A DNA stretch of 41,827 nucleotides, from contig JAUXSK010000018.1 in assembly GCA_030679995.1 (NCBI GenBank), positions 1 to 41,827 on the forward strand, in the 5' to 3' direction. Within the stretch, counting starts at the first letter, position 1; the number at the start of each line of letters is the position of its first letter. This document shows, piece by piece, positions 30,637 through 39,124 of this stretch. The notes under the pieces are model-generated. The model saw only the letters and a program-made list of their open reading frames with translations, was not told where the DNA came from and made no database searches. Source of the stretch: Candidatus Moraniibacteriota bacterium (GTDB lineage: Bacteria; Patescibacteriota; Minisyncoccia; Moranbacterales; UBA2206). The translations under genes and the position numbers were made by a program.

Positions 30637-32163
30637 ATGTCTTCCAAAATATTGTCCGCTGCTGCCATCGGCCTCCAAAGCGAACTGATCGAAATCGAGG
30701 TTGATGCCGTTTCAGCCGGACTCCACCAATTCAACATCGTCGGTTTGCCGGATGCCGCCGTCAAAGAAGCCCGGGACCGCGTAGCGGCCGCTATCCGCAA
30801 CAGTAAATTCAAACCTCCGCATCAATGTGGGCGCATTACCGTTAACCTGGCACCGGCCGATCTCAAAAAAGAGGGTCCGATTTATGACCTGCCGATCGCA
30901 TTGGGATTCCTTTTGGCTACCCGGCAAGTCAAATTCGATTACACCGACAAAATATTTCTAGGCGAACTAGCTCTGGACGGCACGGTCCGCCCAGTCAAAG
31001 GCGTCTTGCCGATGGCTATCCTAGCCAAGAATAAAGCTATCCCGGAAATCTATGTCCCGCGCGAAAACGCAGCCGAAGCCTCGGTTATTGAAGGTTTGAA
31101 TATCTACCCAGTTGACAATCTGCTTTCACTCATCGCACATCTAGTCAGACAAAGGCGGATCGGATCTTTTCCAGCCCTGAATTTAGAAAGCCTTTTCACG
31201 AACACTGAACATTTGTGTGAAATGGCCCACATCAAAGGACAAGAGCATGCTAAGCGCGCCTTGGAAATCGCGGCGGCTGGCGGACACAATGTGATCCTGA
31301 ACGGCCCACCGGGATCAGGTAAGAGCCTCTTGGCTAAAACTATGCCATCCATATTGCCGAAATTGACCATCCCGGAAGCATTGGAGGTCACCAAAATATT
31401 TTCCGTTTCCGGACAATTGCCGAAAGACACCGCCCTTATGACCAAACGGCAATTCCGTTCTCCGCACCATAGCGCCAGCGCGGTTTCCCTGGTAGGCGGA
31501 GGAACTTATCCCAAGCCGGGAGAAATCAGCTTGTCGCATCGGGGTGTGCTGTTTCTGGATGAATTTCCCGAATTCTCCCGCAATGTTTTGGAAAATTTGC
31601 GCCAACCATTGGAAGACGGGGTCATCACGGTTTCCCGCGCCCAAGGCACCTTGGAATTTCCAGCCCGATTCACCCTAATAGCCGCTATGAATCCCTGTCC
31701 GTGCGGCAACGCCACCGATCCGGAAAAGGCCTGCTCCTGTAATCCAGCCCAAATCATAAAATACCAGCGCAAGATTTCCGGACCGATTATGGACCGCATC
31801 GACTTGCATGTTGAAGTGCCCAGGATAAAATTTGAAAAATTAGCCGAAGAGTCAACCGCGGAAAATTCCAAGTCCATCCGGGAACGCGTAGAAAAGGCCC
31901 GGAACATCCAAAAGGACCGCTTTGAAAAATTAAAAATCATTACCAACAGCGAAATGGGCGCCCAAGAAATCAAAAAATTCTGTCAACTCAACCCGGCTTG
32001 CCTCGATCTTATGAAAAGCGCCGTCACCAATCTGCACTTAAGCGCCCGGGCCTATTACCGCATCATCAAAGTCGCCCGCACTATCGCCGACTTGGCGGAA
32101 AACCCAGCAATCGAACCGTCCCACATCGCGGAAGCCATCCAATACCGGTTCAAAACGGAATAG
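30637..32163 (+). CDS. comM: ComM/YifB family AAA+ ATPase
   Basis: 508 residues. N-terminal ChlI-like domain (about 20-140, LHQFNIVGLPDAAVKEARDR ... GPIYDLPIALGFLLA), Mg-chelatase-type AAA module with Walker A GPPGSGKS (about 226-233), Walker B VLFLDEF, sensor region and the C-terminal lid domain (about 410-505, LSARAYYRIIKVARTIADL). In transformable bacteria ComM is a hexameric helicase that drives branch migration of incoming DNA during recombination. Together with comEC it suggests natural competence. The C4-like motif CPCGNATDPEKACSC within the AAA module is typical of the family. Confidence 0.95.
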   Translation: MSSKILSAAAIGLQSELIEIEVDAVSAGLHQFNIVGLPDAAVKEARDRVAAAIRNSKFKPPHQCGRITVNLAPADLKKEGPIYDLPIALGFLLATRQVKFDYTDKIFLGELALDGTVRPVKGVLPMAILAKNKAIPEIYVPRENAAEASVIEGLNIYPVDNLLSLIAHLVRQRRIGSFPALNLESLFTNTEHLCEMAHIKGQEHAKRALEIAAAGGHNVILNGPPGSGKSLLAKTMPSILPKLTIPEALEVTKIFSVSGQLPKDTALMTKRQFRSPHHSASAVSLVGGGTYPKPGEISLSHRGVLFLDEFPEFSRNVLENLRQPLEDGVITVSRAQGTLEFPARFTLIAAMNPCPCGNATDPEKACSCNPAQIIKYQRKISGPIMDRIDLHVEVPRIKFEKLAEESTAENSKSIRERVEKARNIQKDRFEKLKIITNSEMGAQEIKKFCQLNPACLDLMKSAVTNLHLSARAYYRIIKVARTIADLAENPAIEPSHIAEAIQYRFKTE

Positions 32164-32171
32164 CCATAGAC

Positions 32172-32200
32172 TGGAAAAAATCCCTTTTTTCTGCTAGAAT
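32172..32200 (+). promoter_or_regulatory. Promoter of the G5/RlpA-like gene
   Basis: TGGAAA (32172-32177), 17 bases, TAGAAT (32195-32200). The expected start at about 32207 leaves only four bases before ATG 32211, a nearly leaderless arrangement. Confidence 0.5.
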
Positions 32201-32210
32201 GACTGCACTT

Positions 32211-33173
32211 ATGGGTAGATTTTCCAAACTAAAAAAAGCCTTGCTTATCATAGGCTTTTTGTTTTTGATAGGCCTTGTATATAGGGCGTTTTTCGTAACT
32301 CCTGAAAAAATCAGCCTATCAGCCTTCGATAATATGTCTAAAAAAATATCCGTTAATGATAACGGTCTTTTTTTCACGACCCGCGTCTCAGCTGACACCA
32401 TTAATGGCTTTTTAAAAGAATCCGGCATCGAATTGGACAGATATGATGAAATCATTCCAACTGGAAACACCGAGCTTTATCCAGGCGCGCAAATTATCAT
32501 CAATCGGGCGACCGAGATTGAAATCCAAGTTGACAATACGGTTATTAAAAATTACTCCACCGCCAAAAAAATCGGCGATATCCTAGATGAAAACAAAATT
32601 ACCCTTGGACGGCTGGATAAAGTCTCTCCGGATATCGCTTTCGGACCGCAAGCTGATTCACCCATCATAGTCACGCGCATCAACGTCGAAGAAAAAACCA
32701 TTGCCGAAGATATTGACTTTAAAACGATCACTAACACCGATTCCGAATTGGGCTGGCGGGAAGAAAAAATAACCCAGAAAGGGGAGAAAGGAATAAAAGA
32801 AATAAAATACCGGATAACCTATAAAAACAACAAGGAAATTTCCCGGATCGTCCTGGAAAAAAACATAACCAAAGATCCGGTCACCCAAATCACGACCCAA
32901 GGCACGCATATGGAGCTCGGCAAAACCGCCAAAGGCCAAGCCACCTGGTACGCTTTCAAGGGCGGGATGTTCGCCGCCAGCACCACGATTCCCAAAGGCG
33001 CCTATGCCAAAGTGACCAACACGGCCAACGGCAAATCCATCGTGGTGCAAATCAATGACTACGGACCGCAAGGCAAGGGCCGCATCATCGATCTCGACAA
33101 AGTCGCTTTCGCCAAAATCGCTTCGCTTGGGGCCGGAGTGATCGGCGTCAAAGTAGAGCGGATCTTGAATTAG
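32211..33173 (+). CDS. Cell-wall protein with DUF348, G5 and RlpA-like double-psi-barrel domains
   Basis: 320 residues from ATG 32211 (ATG 32199 is in frame; the longer frame overlapping comM is not credible). One N-terminal membrane helix (about 9-26, ALLIIGFLFLIGLVYRAF) anchors it. Next come two DUF348-like units (about 40-150), a G5 domain (about 155-220, GWREEKITQKGEKGIKEIKY), then a C-terminal RlpA-type double-psi barrel (about 240-320; GKTAKGQATWYAFKGGMFAA, VVQINDYGP, GRIIDLDKVAFAKI). The Asp in INDYGP matches the catalytic-type Asp of RlpA/MltA lytic transglycosylases. The first half resembles RpfB and YabE, which end in related wall-cleaving domains. Likely role: peptidoglycan turnover at the surface. 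Confidence 0.85.
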   Translation: MGRFSKLKKALLIIGFLFLIGLVYRAFFVTPEKISLSAFDNMSKKISVNDNGLFFTTRVSADTINGFLKESGIELDRYDEIIPTGNTELYPGAQIIINRATEIEIQVDNTVIKNYSTAKKIGDILDENKITLGRLDKVSPDIAFGPQADSPIIVTRINVEEKTIAEDIDFKTITNTDSELGWREEKITQKGEKGIKEIKYRITYKNNKEISRIVLEKNITKDPVTQITTQGTHMELGKTAKGQATWYAFKGGMFAASTTIPKGAYAKVTNTANGKSIVVQINDYGPQGKGRIIDLDKVAFAKIASLGAGVIGVKVERILN

Positions 33174-33177
33174 ACTC

Positions 33178-33219
33178 AAAAAAAACGGCGGTGGACTTGC
33201 TGCTGCAAATCCTCCGCCG
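33178..33219 (-). terminator. Terminator after the glycine-rich surface protein gene
   Basis: CGGCGGTGGA and TCCTCCGCCG pair with one mismatch; on the minus strand eight T residues follow. It also lies just after the convergent G5/RlpA gene and could serve it weakly. Confidence 0.75.
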
Positions 33220-33236
33220 TGTATCCCCACCTCCTT

Positions 33237-33548
33237 TTATTTTTTTTTCCGGGCCACCAACAAGCCCATTAATCCACTTCCCAGAAGCAGGATTGCGGGC
33301 GGCACCGGAGTCGGGGTCGGTTCTTCATGATGACCTCCACTCCCGCCTTGACCGCCACCGCCGCCACCTTTGCCCTTACCCTTGCCACTACCTCCACCAC
33401 TGCAACCGCCGCCTTCCTCATGACTGGAGGACTGGCCTGTGACGAGTTCTTCCGCAAATTCACTGCTGACGACGGTCGCCCGTGCCGCAATCGGCGCGAT
33501 GGCGATCATCGCGAATGCTGCCACTATCGCCAAAACTTTTTTCTTCAT
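33237..33548 (-). CDS. Small Gly/His-rich exported protein with PEP-CTERM-like anchor
   Basis: 103 residues from ATG 33548 (an ATG at 33569 is in frame). Signal peptide MKKKVLAIVAAFAMIAIAPI-AARA, then a short acidic part and a striking Gly/Lys/Ser linker (GKGKGKGGGGGGQGGSGGHH, about 57-76) containing one Cys. The C-terminus is PTPTPVPP, hydrophobic AILLLGSGLMGLLVA and RKKK: the tripartite shape of PEP-CTERM sorting tails, though with PVPP instead of PEP. It lies directly downstream of a clear PEP-CTERM gene. It probably is an exosortase-processed surface peptide; the proline motif deviation lowers certainty. Confidence 0.7.
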   Translation of the reverse strand: MKKKVLAIVAAFAMIAIAPIAARATVVSSEFAEELVTGQSSSHEEGGGCSGGGSGKGKGKGGGGGGQGGSGGHHEEPTPTPVPPAILLLGSGLMGLLVARKKK

Positions 33549-33587
33549 TTTTCTACCCTTTTTCTTCATTTTTTAAAAAAACAACGG

Positions 33588-33607
33588 GGGTTGCCAGATA
33601 GCAACCC
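33588..33607 (-). terminator. Terminator between the two PEP-CTERM-type genes
   Basis: GGGTTGC/GCAACCC enclose CAGATA; on the minus strand the stem is followed by CCCGTTG and seven T residues (33574-33580). It implies that the smaller gene is transcribed at a lower level or from its own promoter. Confidence 0.75.
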
Positions 33608-33626
33608 TCCGCCGCCCAGACAAGAC

Positions 33627-34244
33627 TTAGCGCTTTTTACGCTTCAGTCTTGAACTGGCCAAACCGACCATGCCACTGCCGAAGAGCAACATCGTAGCTG
33701 GTTCGGGGACCGGAGCCACACCTCCAGTGGGAGTAATTTCGGCCGAGAAGTACCGGGTGGTATAAGTATCCAACCCATCATTGGTCCAGAGCCAATGTGC
33801 CACGGAATCAATGTTTGGCCGGACACCCCAAGGCACCACGCCGTTAACACCAACATCCGACAACACGCCCAGCGTACCACCGAATCCATTCTCGTAAACA
33901 TTCCAGTCAGTATCAGTAACCATATACCGACTACCATTACTGAAAGAAAAGTCATCATCCGAAAGGGTGAAGTCACCGATAAATCCGGCAATCACACCCC
34001 AGTCCGAGGCGACAACATGAAGATAGTTATTCACTCCCGGTGCGAGTTCGATACCGCTCATCCGATATGTGACCATCCAATTGCTCCCGCTCCCGACGAG
34101 CGATCCCAGCTGAGTATCATCTGTACTGATAAACAGCGAAAATGCGTTGTCAGCCGTCATATCAGCCAGCATCGTCGTCGCTTGGGAGGCGACCGGCACC
34201 AGCGCCATCGCCAGTGCCAACACTACAATTTTCTTCTTCATCAT
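33627..34244 (-). CDS. PEP-CTERM sorting-domain exported protein
   Basis: 205 residues from ATG 34244, chosen because GAGGAG lies 5-6 bases upstream. Signal peptide MMKKKIVVLALAMALVPVAS. The ~160-residue mature part (ADNAFSLFISTDDTQLGS, WMVTYRMSGIELAPGVNNYL) looks like a beta-sandwich, common in proteins of this class, with no catalytic motif. The C-terminus is a textbook PEP-CTERM tail: PVPEPATMLLFGSGMVGLAS followed by SRLKRKKR. In other bacteria exosortase cleaves there and attaches or releases the protein at the surface. G+C over 33601-33840 is about 57% by hand count, against about 40% in neighbouring ksgA, suggesting transfer from another lineage. No exosortase is in the window. Confidence 0.88.
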   Translation of the reverse strand: MMKKKIVVLALAMALVPVASQATTMLADMTADNAFSLFISTDDTQLGSLVGSGSNWMVTYRMSGIELAPGVNNYLHVVASDWGVIAGFIGDFTLSDDDFSFSNGSRYMVTDTDWNVYENGFGGTLGVLSDVGVNGVVPWGVRPNIDSVAHWLWTNDGLDTYTTRYFSAEITPTGGVAPVPEPATMLLFGSGMVGLASSRLKRKKR

Positions 34245-34396
34245 TTTTCTCCTCTTCTTCAGTTGCACCCGGGAGCCATTCCCCCAGGAAAAAAATATTT
34301 ATCACTTGATTTTTCAAGCGAAATGTGTTATAATGAACAATCCTTACTTTACAGCATACTGTAACATTTCCAATCCATCTAGTCAAGCGAAATAGC

Positions 34397-34424
34397 TTGT
34401 AATTTACCGGATTTGATGTAAGAT
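34397..34424 (+). promoter_or_regulatory. Putative ksgA promoter
   Basis: TTGTAA (34397-34402), 16 bases, TAAGAT (34419-34424), about 48 bases before ATG 34473. Confidence 0.45.
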
Positions 34425-34472
34425 TAATTGATTAACCATATTACAAATTCAGGACGCTATTCTTACATATAT

Positions 34473-35255
34473 ATGAACCGACCTAAAAAATCACTCGGTC
34501 AAAACTTCCTGCGGGACGAAAAAGTTTTGCAAAAAATAATTGATGCTTCCGGATTGGTTTCGACTGACTCCGTGATTGAAATCGGCCCGGGCGAAGGAGT
34601 GCTGACCGGACAACTGGCCAAATATGCCGGGAAAATCATCGCTATCGAACTTGATAGCGATTTAGTGCCGATCATCGCTGAAAAATTCCAAACGACCACG
34701 AACATAGAAATCATCCACGGGGATATCCTTAACATAAACCTGCCTCGATTGTTAGCAGACAGATCGATTGTCGCCTACAAAGTGATCGCCAATATCCCAT
34801 ATTATATAACTTCCCCGATTATCCGCCTATTTTTGGAACAGGCCGTCCAGCCGCAAGAAATGATCCTAATGGTCCAAAAAGAAGTGGCGGAACGGATCGT
34901 AGCCGGACCGGGACAGGGCAGTATCCTGTCGGTTTCCGTGCAATACTACGCCACAACCGAAATCATATTTAAAGTCAGCAAACAAGCCTTTTTTCCGATT
35001 CCCAAAGTTGACAGTGCCGTGATAAAAATCATCCCTACGAAAAAATTCGACAAAGAGGCAGACAAGGTTTTTTTCAGGATCGTCAAGGCCGGCTTTGCCG
35101 CCAAACGTAAAACCCTACTCAATAATCTGTCCAATAGCCTGCAACTGGACAAAAACATAGTTGAAGAAAAATTACAGGCGCTCGGAATCGCGCCGACCGC
35201 CCGCGCGCAGGAGTTAAGTCTGGAAAAATGGAAAGAAGTGGCAAGCCGGTTCTGA
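34473..35255 (+). CDS. rsmA: 16S rRNA adenine dimethyltransferase
   Basis: RsmA (KsgA) dimethylates two adjacent adenines in helix 45 of 16S rRNA during 30S maturation. 260 residues from ATG 34473, where the family signature begins (MNRPKKSLGQNFLRD); the open frame extends to 34428. SAM-binding IEIGPGEGVLTGQLA (about 31-45), IIAIELDSDLVPII, GDILNI and the catalytic NIPYYIT motif (about 109-115) are intact, and the C-terminal domain is complete (FAAKRKTLLNNLSNSL). It converges on the UbiA-type gene with an 11-base gap. Confidence 0.95.
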   Translation: MNRPKKSLGQNFLRDEKVLQKIIDASGLVSTDSVIEIGPGEGVLTGQLAKYAGKIIAIELDSDLVPIIAEKFQTTTNIEIIHGDILNINLPRLLADRSIVAYKVIANIPYYITSPIIRLFLEQAVQPQEMILMVQKEVAERIVAGPGQGSILSVSVQYYATTEIIFKVSKQAFFPIPKVDSAVIKIIPTKKFDKEADKVFFRIVKAGFAAKRKTLLNNLSNSLQLDKNIVEEKLQALGIAPTARAQELSLEKWKEVASRF

Positions 35256-35266
35256 TTTTGAAGGCA

Positions 35267-36907
35267 TCACCCCACAAAAACGATTTTGGCTACGATCAAG
35301 CCATAAATGCCTACGATTCCCAAAACCCACCAAAACACTTGGCGGGGTTTTATTTTTTTAGACACGGTCGCCAAGAAAGCCGCCGAACCAAGCAGAATCG
35401 CCCACCAAAAAAGTTTGGATTCATTCAAAAAAAACACGCTCAAAACGAATGAAACGAATATGCCAGCGGCGATTATTATCCGGCCGATATTTTCTCCCCA
35501 TAAAACCGGCACCGTCCATACATTATCCTTCTTGTCTCCAGCGATATCCTTCAAATCTTTGATGGGCAAGGAAATCGTCAACGCGATCAGCAATAAAAAT
35601 CCCACCCTCCAAGGAAAGAATTTCAAATTGTCCGCTCCGGAAAACAGCACGAATCCCAAAAAAACAACCAAGAGCGAAGCGATAGCGCTGAAAAAAGTCG
35701 CGACTCCCAGAAACCTTTTCAGCCGATAGGGCTCCGCGGAATAAAAACAGGCGATTATCTGATAGATCAGGAGGATTATCGCGAATTTTACTCCGATTAC
35801 CAAGCCGCCTAATAGGGATAGGGCAAAGAATATGGTTCCAGCTTCCTTATATCCATCCGGCGTGAAAATCTTCCTTTGCAACGGCCGTTCAGGATTGGAA
35901 ACAGCATCGACCCTGGAATCATAAAGATCGTTCATGACCACTGACGCCAGCCAAGCCAGCCAAACACTCAGAAGCAATATCGGCACCACCAGAAATGCAA
36001 AAAAATTGAAATGCATATTTTGCGGATAAGCCAGGAAACCCAAGCCTAAACCTACTAAAAATAATCCGGAATGATATACAAGCTGGGGAAGTCTTGCATT
36101 CCCGATAACCGCCCGGAATTTCTTACGACTAGTCGCAAAAAAGGCGATTGCCGACAATCCCAAAAAAAACAGATAGAAAACCATATCCAGGTGATAGGCG
36201 AACGCATATTTCAAAGTATTGGTTTCCAAACCGAAAATCGGGCGTGGAGAACCGAAAAACTGCGCCACCTGGATACCGGAAACAGCCATAACATCCCGCC
36301 CATGGAAAAATTGATAGGCGAAAGTCACCCAAGAAGGAAAGCTTCCCATAAAAAACAAGGCCACATATACTACCAAAGCGCTCAGAAAAGCTTTAATAAT
36401 TTTCTTAGTTTCCAACCAAACAAGCAAAAAGGAAAAAACAACAGCCGCTAAAAACACGATTTTGCTGCCGAAATATACGATTCCCGATGGCAAATCGCCA
36501 AAAACAGTTATAAATTGACGCCACAAACCAAGTGGATCATTTAATAGATAGAAGCTCCAAAAAATATCCCCGCCGGTCTTGGCCATGTCGATAAGCGGAG
36601 GAAGCAAAATCAAAAAAAACGCCCACGGAACGACCGGCGCTATCGTGGCTGGGTTTTTACGTAAAAACCCACTCAATACCAACCAAATCAAAATGAAAGT
36701 GTTGGCAAAAAAAAGAAAGTTATGCAGATATTCCACCAATATCTCTCCGCCAGTGGCTGGCGAATAGGCCAGAAATTTTTCTTCCAACACCCGGATTGCG
36801 ATTATGCCGGAAAAATTCAGAAATAGCAACAAAACGCCAACCTTCTTCGCAAGCGCCCCGTCAACGATCCGCTCGAATTTTCCGACGATTTTTTTGAATA
36901 CATCCAT
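35267..36907 (-). CDS. UbiA-type prenyltransferase fused to an N-terminal multi-pass membrane domain
   Basis: 546 residues, almost entirely membrane helices. The C-terminal half (from about 290) is a UbiA prenyltransferase: first Asp motif NDLYDSRVD (326-334) and second DLKDIAGDKKD (about 449-459), which bind the prenyl diphosphate through Mg2+. UbiA proteins transfer prenyl groups to aromatic, lipid or sugar-phosphate acceptors, and the acceptor cannot be read here. The N-terminal ~285 residues add about six helices not found in ordinary ~290-residue UbiA enzymes; I do not recognise that domain. Given reduced CPR metabolism, a lipid or polyprenyl-phosphate sugar role is more likely than quinone synthesis. 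Confidence 0.8.
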   Translation of the reverse strand: MDVFKKIVGKFERIVDGALAKKVGVLLLFLNFSGIIAIRVLEEKFLAYSPATGGEILVEYLHNFLFFANTFILIWLVLSGFLRKNPATIAPVVPWAFFLILLPPLIDMAKTGGDIFWSFYLLNDPLGLWRQFITVFGDLPSGIVYFGSKIVFLAAVVFSFLLVWLETKKIIKAFLSALVVYVALFFMGSFPSWVTFAYQFFHGRDVMAVSGIQVAQFFGSPRPIFGLETNTLKYAFAYHLDMVFYLFFLGLSAIAFFATSRKKFRAVIGNARLPQLVYHSGLFLVGLGLGFLAYPQNMHFNFFAFLVVPILLLSVWLAWLASVVMNDLYDSRVDAVSNPERPLQRKIFTPDGYKEAGTIFFALSLLGGLVIGVKFAIILLIYQIIACFYSAEPYRLKRFLGVATFFSAIASLLVVFLGFVLFSGADNLKFFPWRVGFLLLIALTISLPIKDLKDIAGDKKDNVWTVPVLWGENIGRIIIAAGIFVSFVLSVFFLNESKLFWWAILLGSAAFLATVSKKIKPRQVFWWVLGIVGIYGLIVAKIVFVG

Positions 36908-36999
36908 CTTTTTTTTATTTATTCAACTTTATCAGCCTTGCCGACTTTGCGCAACCAGACATAGACGCAATATCATTCTTATTATTTTTATTTTTATGG

Positions 37000-37005
37000 T
37001 ATAAT
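37000..37005 (+). promoter_or_regulatory. -10 box of the exported-protein operon
   Basis: TATAAT with no clear -35. Downstream lies a TCCGCC-GACT-GGCGGA hairpin (37036-37051), in the leader of the first gene. Confidence 0.45.
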
Positions 37006-37106
37006 TCCACCAAGCGGATTCAAACCATCGCACGCTCCGCCGACTGGCGGACGAATCTATGGAATCTATCCGGATGCGCTTTTTTACAATGCGTTTCCGC
37101 ATATTG

Positions 37107-38138
37107 ATGAAAATAAAAAATATCCAACCATCATTAATAGTCCTGCTCGCGCTGACCATTGCCAGTTTCGCTTTTTTTGTCTCCGCGCAGGAACAAGTCC
37201 GCACGACTAACAACATTTTTCTCGATAGCGACCAGGACGGCCTTTCCGACGCAGAAGAAAAAAGCTACGGCACCGACCCGCAAATCGCCGACACCGATGC
37301 CGACGGATACACGGATGGGGCGGAGGTCAAAAGTGGTTATGACCCTTTGATAAAATCTCCCGGGGATAAACTGATTCCGGACGCGACCACCCTAGCATCA
37401 ACCGCGGATAGCGATCCAAGCCAGCCTAATTTAACCAAGGAGCTGGCCCACAAAATTTCAGCCGTATTGGATGAATCAAGCCAGAACAACGAGGAAATCA
37501 GCCTGGATCAGATCAAAAGCATCGTCGCCGATTCGCTTGAACCGCAAATCACAGCCGATAGCTTGCCGAAAATCTCGACAGAAAATATCAAAATCAAAGA
37601 GCAAAATTACAGCTCGCTTTCCAAAGAAAAAGCTGAGGAAAAAAGGAAGGAAGATTTTACCAATTATATCGTAGGATTATCCTACATACTCTCCAGCAAT
37701 TCACCGGAACCGATAACCTCCACCACCAATATCAACAGTTTGACCGATTCGATTTCCAGCCGGCTTATCGGCGCTATCACATCAGGGGACATATCCTCAT
37801 TGCAAGATTTGGCCGCCAATGGAGAAAAAATAATGCAACAAGTCCAAGATATCGAAGTTCCGGAAGAATTAGTCGATATCCACATAAAGGGTTTGCAATT
37901 GATCCAATATGCCATCAACTTGCAAGATTCAATCTCTCCCAACAGCAATGATCCGATCCTGGATATCACCAATTATTCCAAAATACAAAATTTAGTCGAG
38001 CTTATGATCAGCTACTCCAGCGACGTACAGGAAAAATTCAGCCAATACGGCTTAAAATATGATGAGACTATGCAAGCTAAGTTAGCGGATTACGGCATCG
38101 AAATCAATCCTGATTTATTGGAAAATTTGACACAATAA
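37107..38138 (+). CDS. Exported protein with calcium-binding thrombospondin-3-like repeats
   Basis: 343 residues from ATG 37107, chosen to give a normal signal peptide (MKIKNIQPS then LIVLLALTIASFAFFVSA); in-frame ATGs at 37059, 37074 and 37089 add a few residues. Right after the signal lies DSDQDGLSDAEE and DTDADGYTDGAE (about 37-70), Asp-rich loops of the thrombospondin type 3 kind that bind Ca2+. The remaining ~260 residues are Ser/Asn/Asp-rich and largely helical without a recognised domain. First gene of a tight operon (5-base gap to the next). Confidence 0.75.
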   Translation: MKIKNIQPSLIVLLALTIASFAFFVSAQEQVRTTNNIFLDSDQDGLSDAEEKSYGTDPQIADTDADGYTDGAEVKSGYDPLIKSPGDKLIPDATTLASTADSDPSQPNLTKELAHKISAVLDESSQNNEEISLDQIKSIVADSLEPQITADSLPKISTENIKIKEQNYSSLSKEKAEEKRKEDFTNYIVGLSYILSSNSPEPITSTTNINSLTDSISSRLIGAITSGDISSLQDLAANGEKIMQQVQDIEVPEELVDIHIKGLQLIQYAINLQDSISPNSNDPILDITNYSKIQNLVELMISYSSDVQEKFSQYGLKYDETMQAKLADYGIEINPDLLENLTQ

Positions 38139-38143
38139 CAAAA

Positions 38144-39112
38144 ATGAAAAACATACTCCCCATCAAACTCATATCCGCTGGCATCTTGGCGTTTGTTTTA
38201 GCGGTTATGCCATTCCAAACTCCCAAGTCAGAAGCTTGGTTGGAATTTGCCGGACAGATGATGGCTCACAACCTAGCCATTATGCGGGAAACTATCAATG
38301 GAATCACGATGGGCGCCCTGAAACAGATGGCGATACAAACGATCAACACGGAAATCAGCGTGGCAGTCGGCGGCTCATCCTCGCAAAACAGCCGGCTAAT
38401 CGGAAACTACCGGGATTTCCTGCATATCGAACCGCTTCAAAAGACCAATCGATATATGAATGATTATCTGAGCCAAATCACCCGCGGACGCGGATCTGAA
38501 GCCGGGTATATCCCCAATGAAGGTTTCGGCGCCGGAGCTTTCGTAGGCGGGCTGAACCATGGCAATTATATCGCCCAATTAAGGCAATCCGCTATGGCTG
38601 TGACTGTTGACCGAAGCGAACCGATTCCGACCTACATCGGCAACCCCCGCCAGAATATGTTCGCGAATGGCAATATGGACAATTTCAATCTCTACCTTTC
38701 CGGCGTCAACAATCCATGGGCTTTCAATCTGAACGCGGAACAAAAATATCAGGAACGCCTGGCTGTCGAAAAAGAAGCGGCGCAAACGGAAGCCATCGCT
38801 GGCCAAGGATACAAAGGCACGCGCCAAGGCGACACTATCACGACACCAGGCTCATTGATCAGCGCCACTATGTCCAATGTGCAAAATCTCGGCCTTAGCG
38901 TTTTGGCCAGCGCCCGCAACACGCCGGAAGTCGTCACTGCTACCGTACAAAATATCCTGACCCAATCCATCCAGAACGGTATCGGCAATTCCCAAAGGAA
39001 TGTCCAACGGGAAATCCAAGGCGTCACCAATAAGACCAATCAAGCCATCAATACGGAAGCGCAGACCACCGGTCCGGCCTCGGCCTGGAAAAATCCCAAC
39101 CTAGCCCAATAA
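38144..39112 (+). CDS. Exported protein of unknown function in the VirB6-like operon
   Basis: 322 residues. Signal peptide (about 1-32, LISAGILAFVLAVMPFQ ... SEA). The mature protein has a hydrophobic/Met-rich helix (FAGQMMAHNLAIMRETINGI) and then Gly/Asn/Gln-rich sequence (YIPNEGFGAGAFVGGLNHGN), ending in a Gln/Asn/Thr-rich tail. No catalytic motif. Position between an exported Ca-binding protein and a VirB6/TrbL-like protein suggests a periplasmic or surface part of the same apparatus, perhaps VirB5-like by position only; sequence does not confirm it. Confidence 0.65.
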   Translation: MKNILPIKLISAGILAFVLAVMPFQTPKSEAWLEFAGQMMAHNLAIMRETINGITMGALKQMAIQTINTEISVAVGGSSSQNSRLIGNYRDFLHIEPLQKTNRYMNDYLSQITRGRGSEAGYIPNEGFGAGAFVGGLNHGNYIAQLRQSAMAVTVDRSEPIPTYIGNPRQNMFANGNMDNFNLYLSGVNNPWAFNLNAEQKYQERLAVEKEAAQTEAIAGQGYKGTRQGDTITTPGSLISATMSNVQNLGLSVLASARNTPEVVTATVQNILTQSIQNGIGNSQRNVQREIQGVTNKTNQAINTEAQTTGPASAWKNPNLAQ

Positions 39113-39124
39113 CACCACAAAAAA

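Noticed and set aside
31998-32210. Longer N-terminus for the G5/RlpA-like protein overlapping the comM end.
   Set aside because: The extra residues are in the wrong frame of comM and would bury the membrane anchor; a promoter lies just before ATG 32211.
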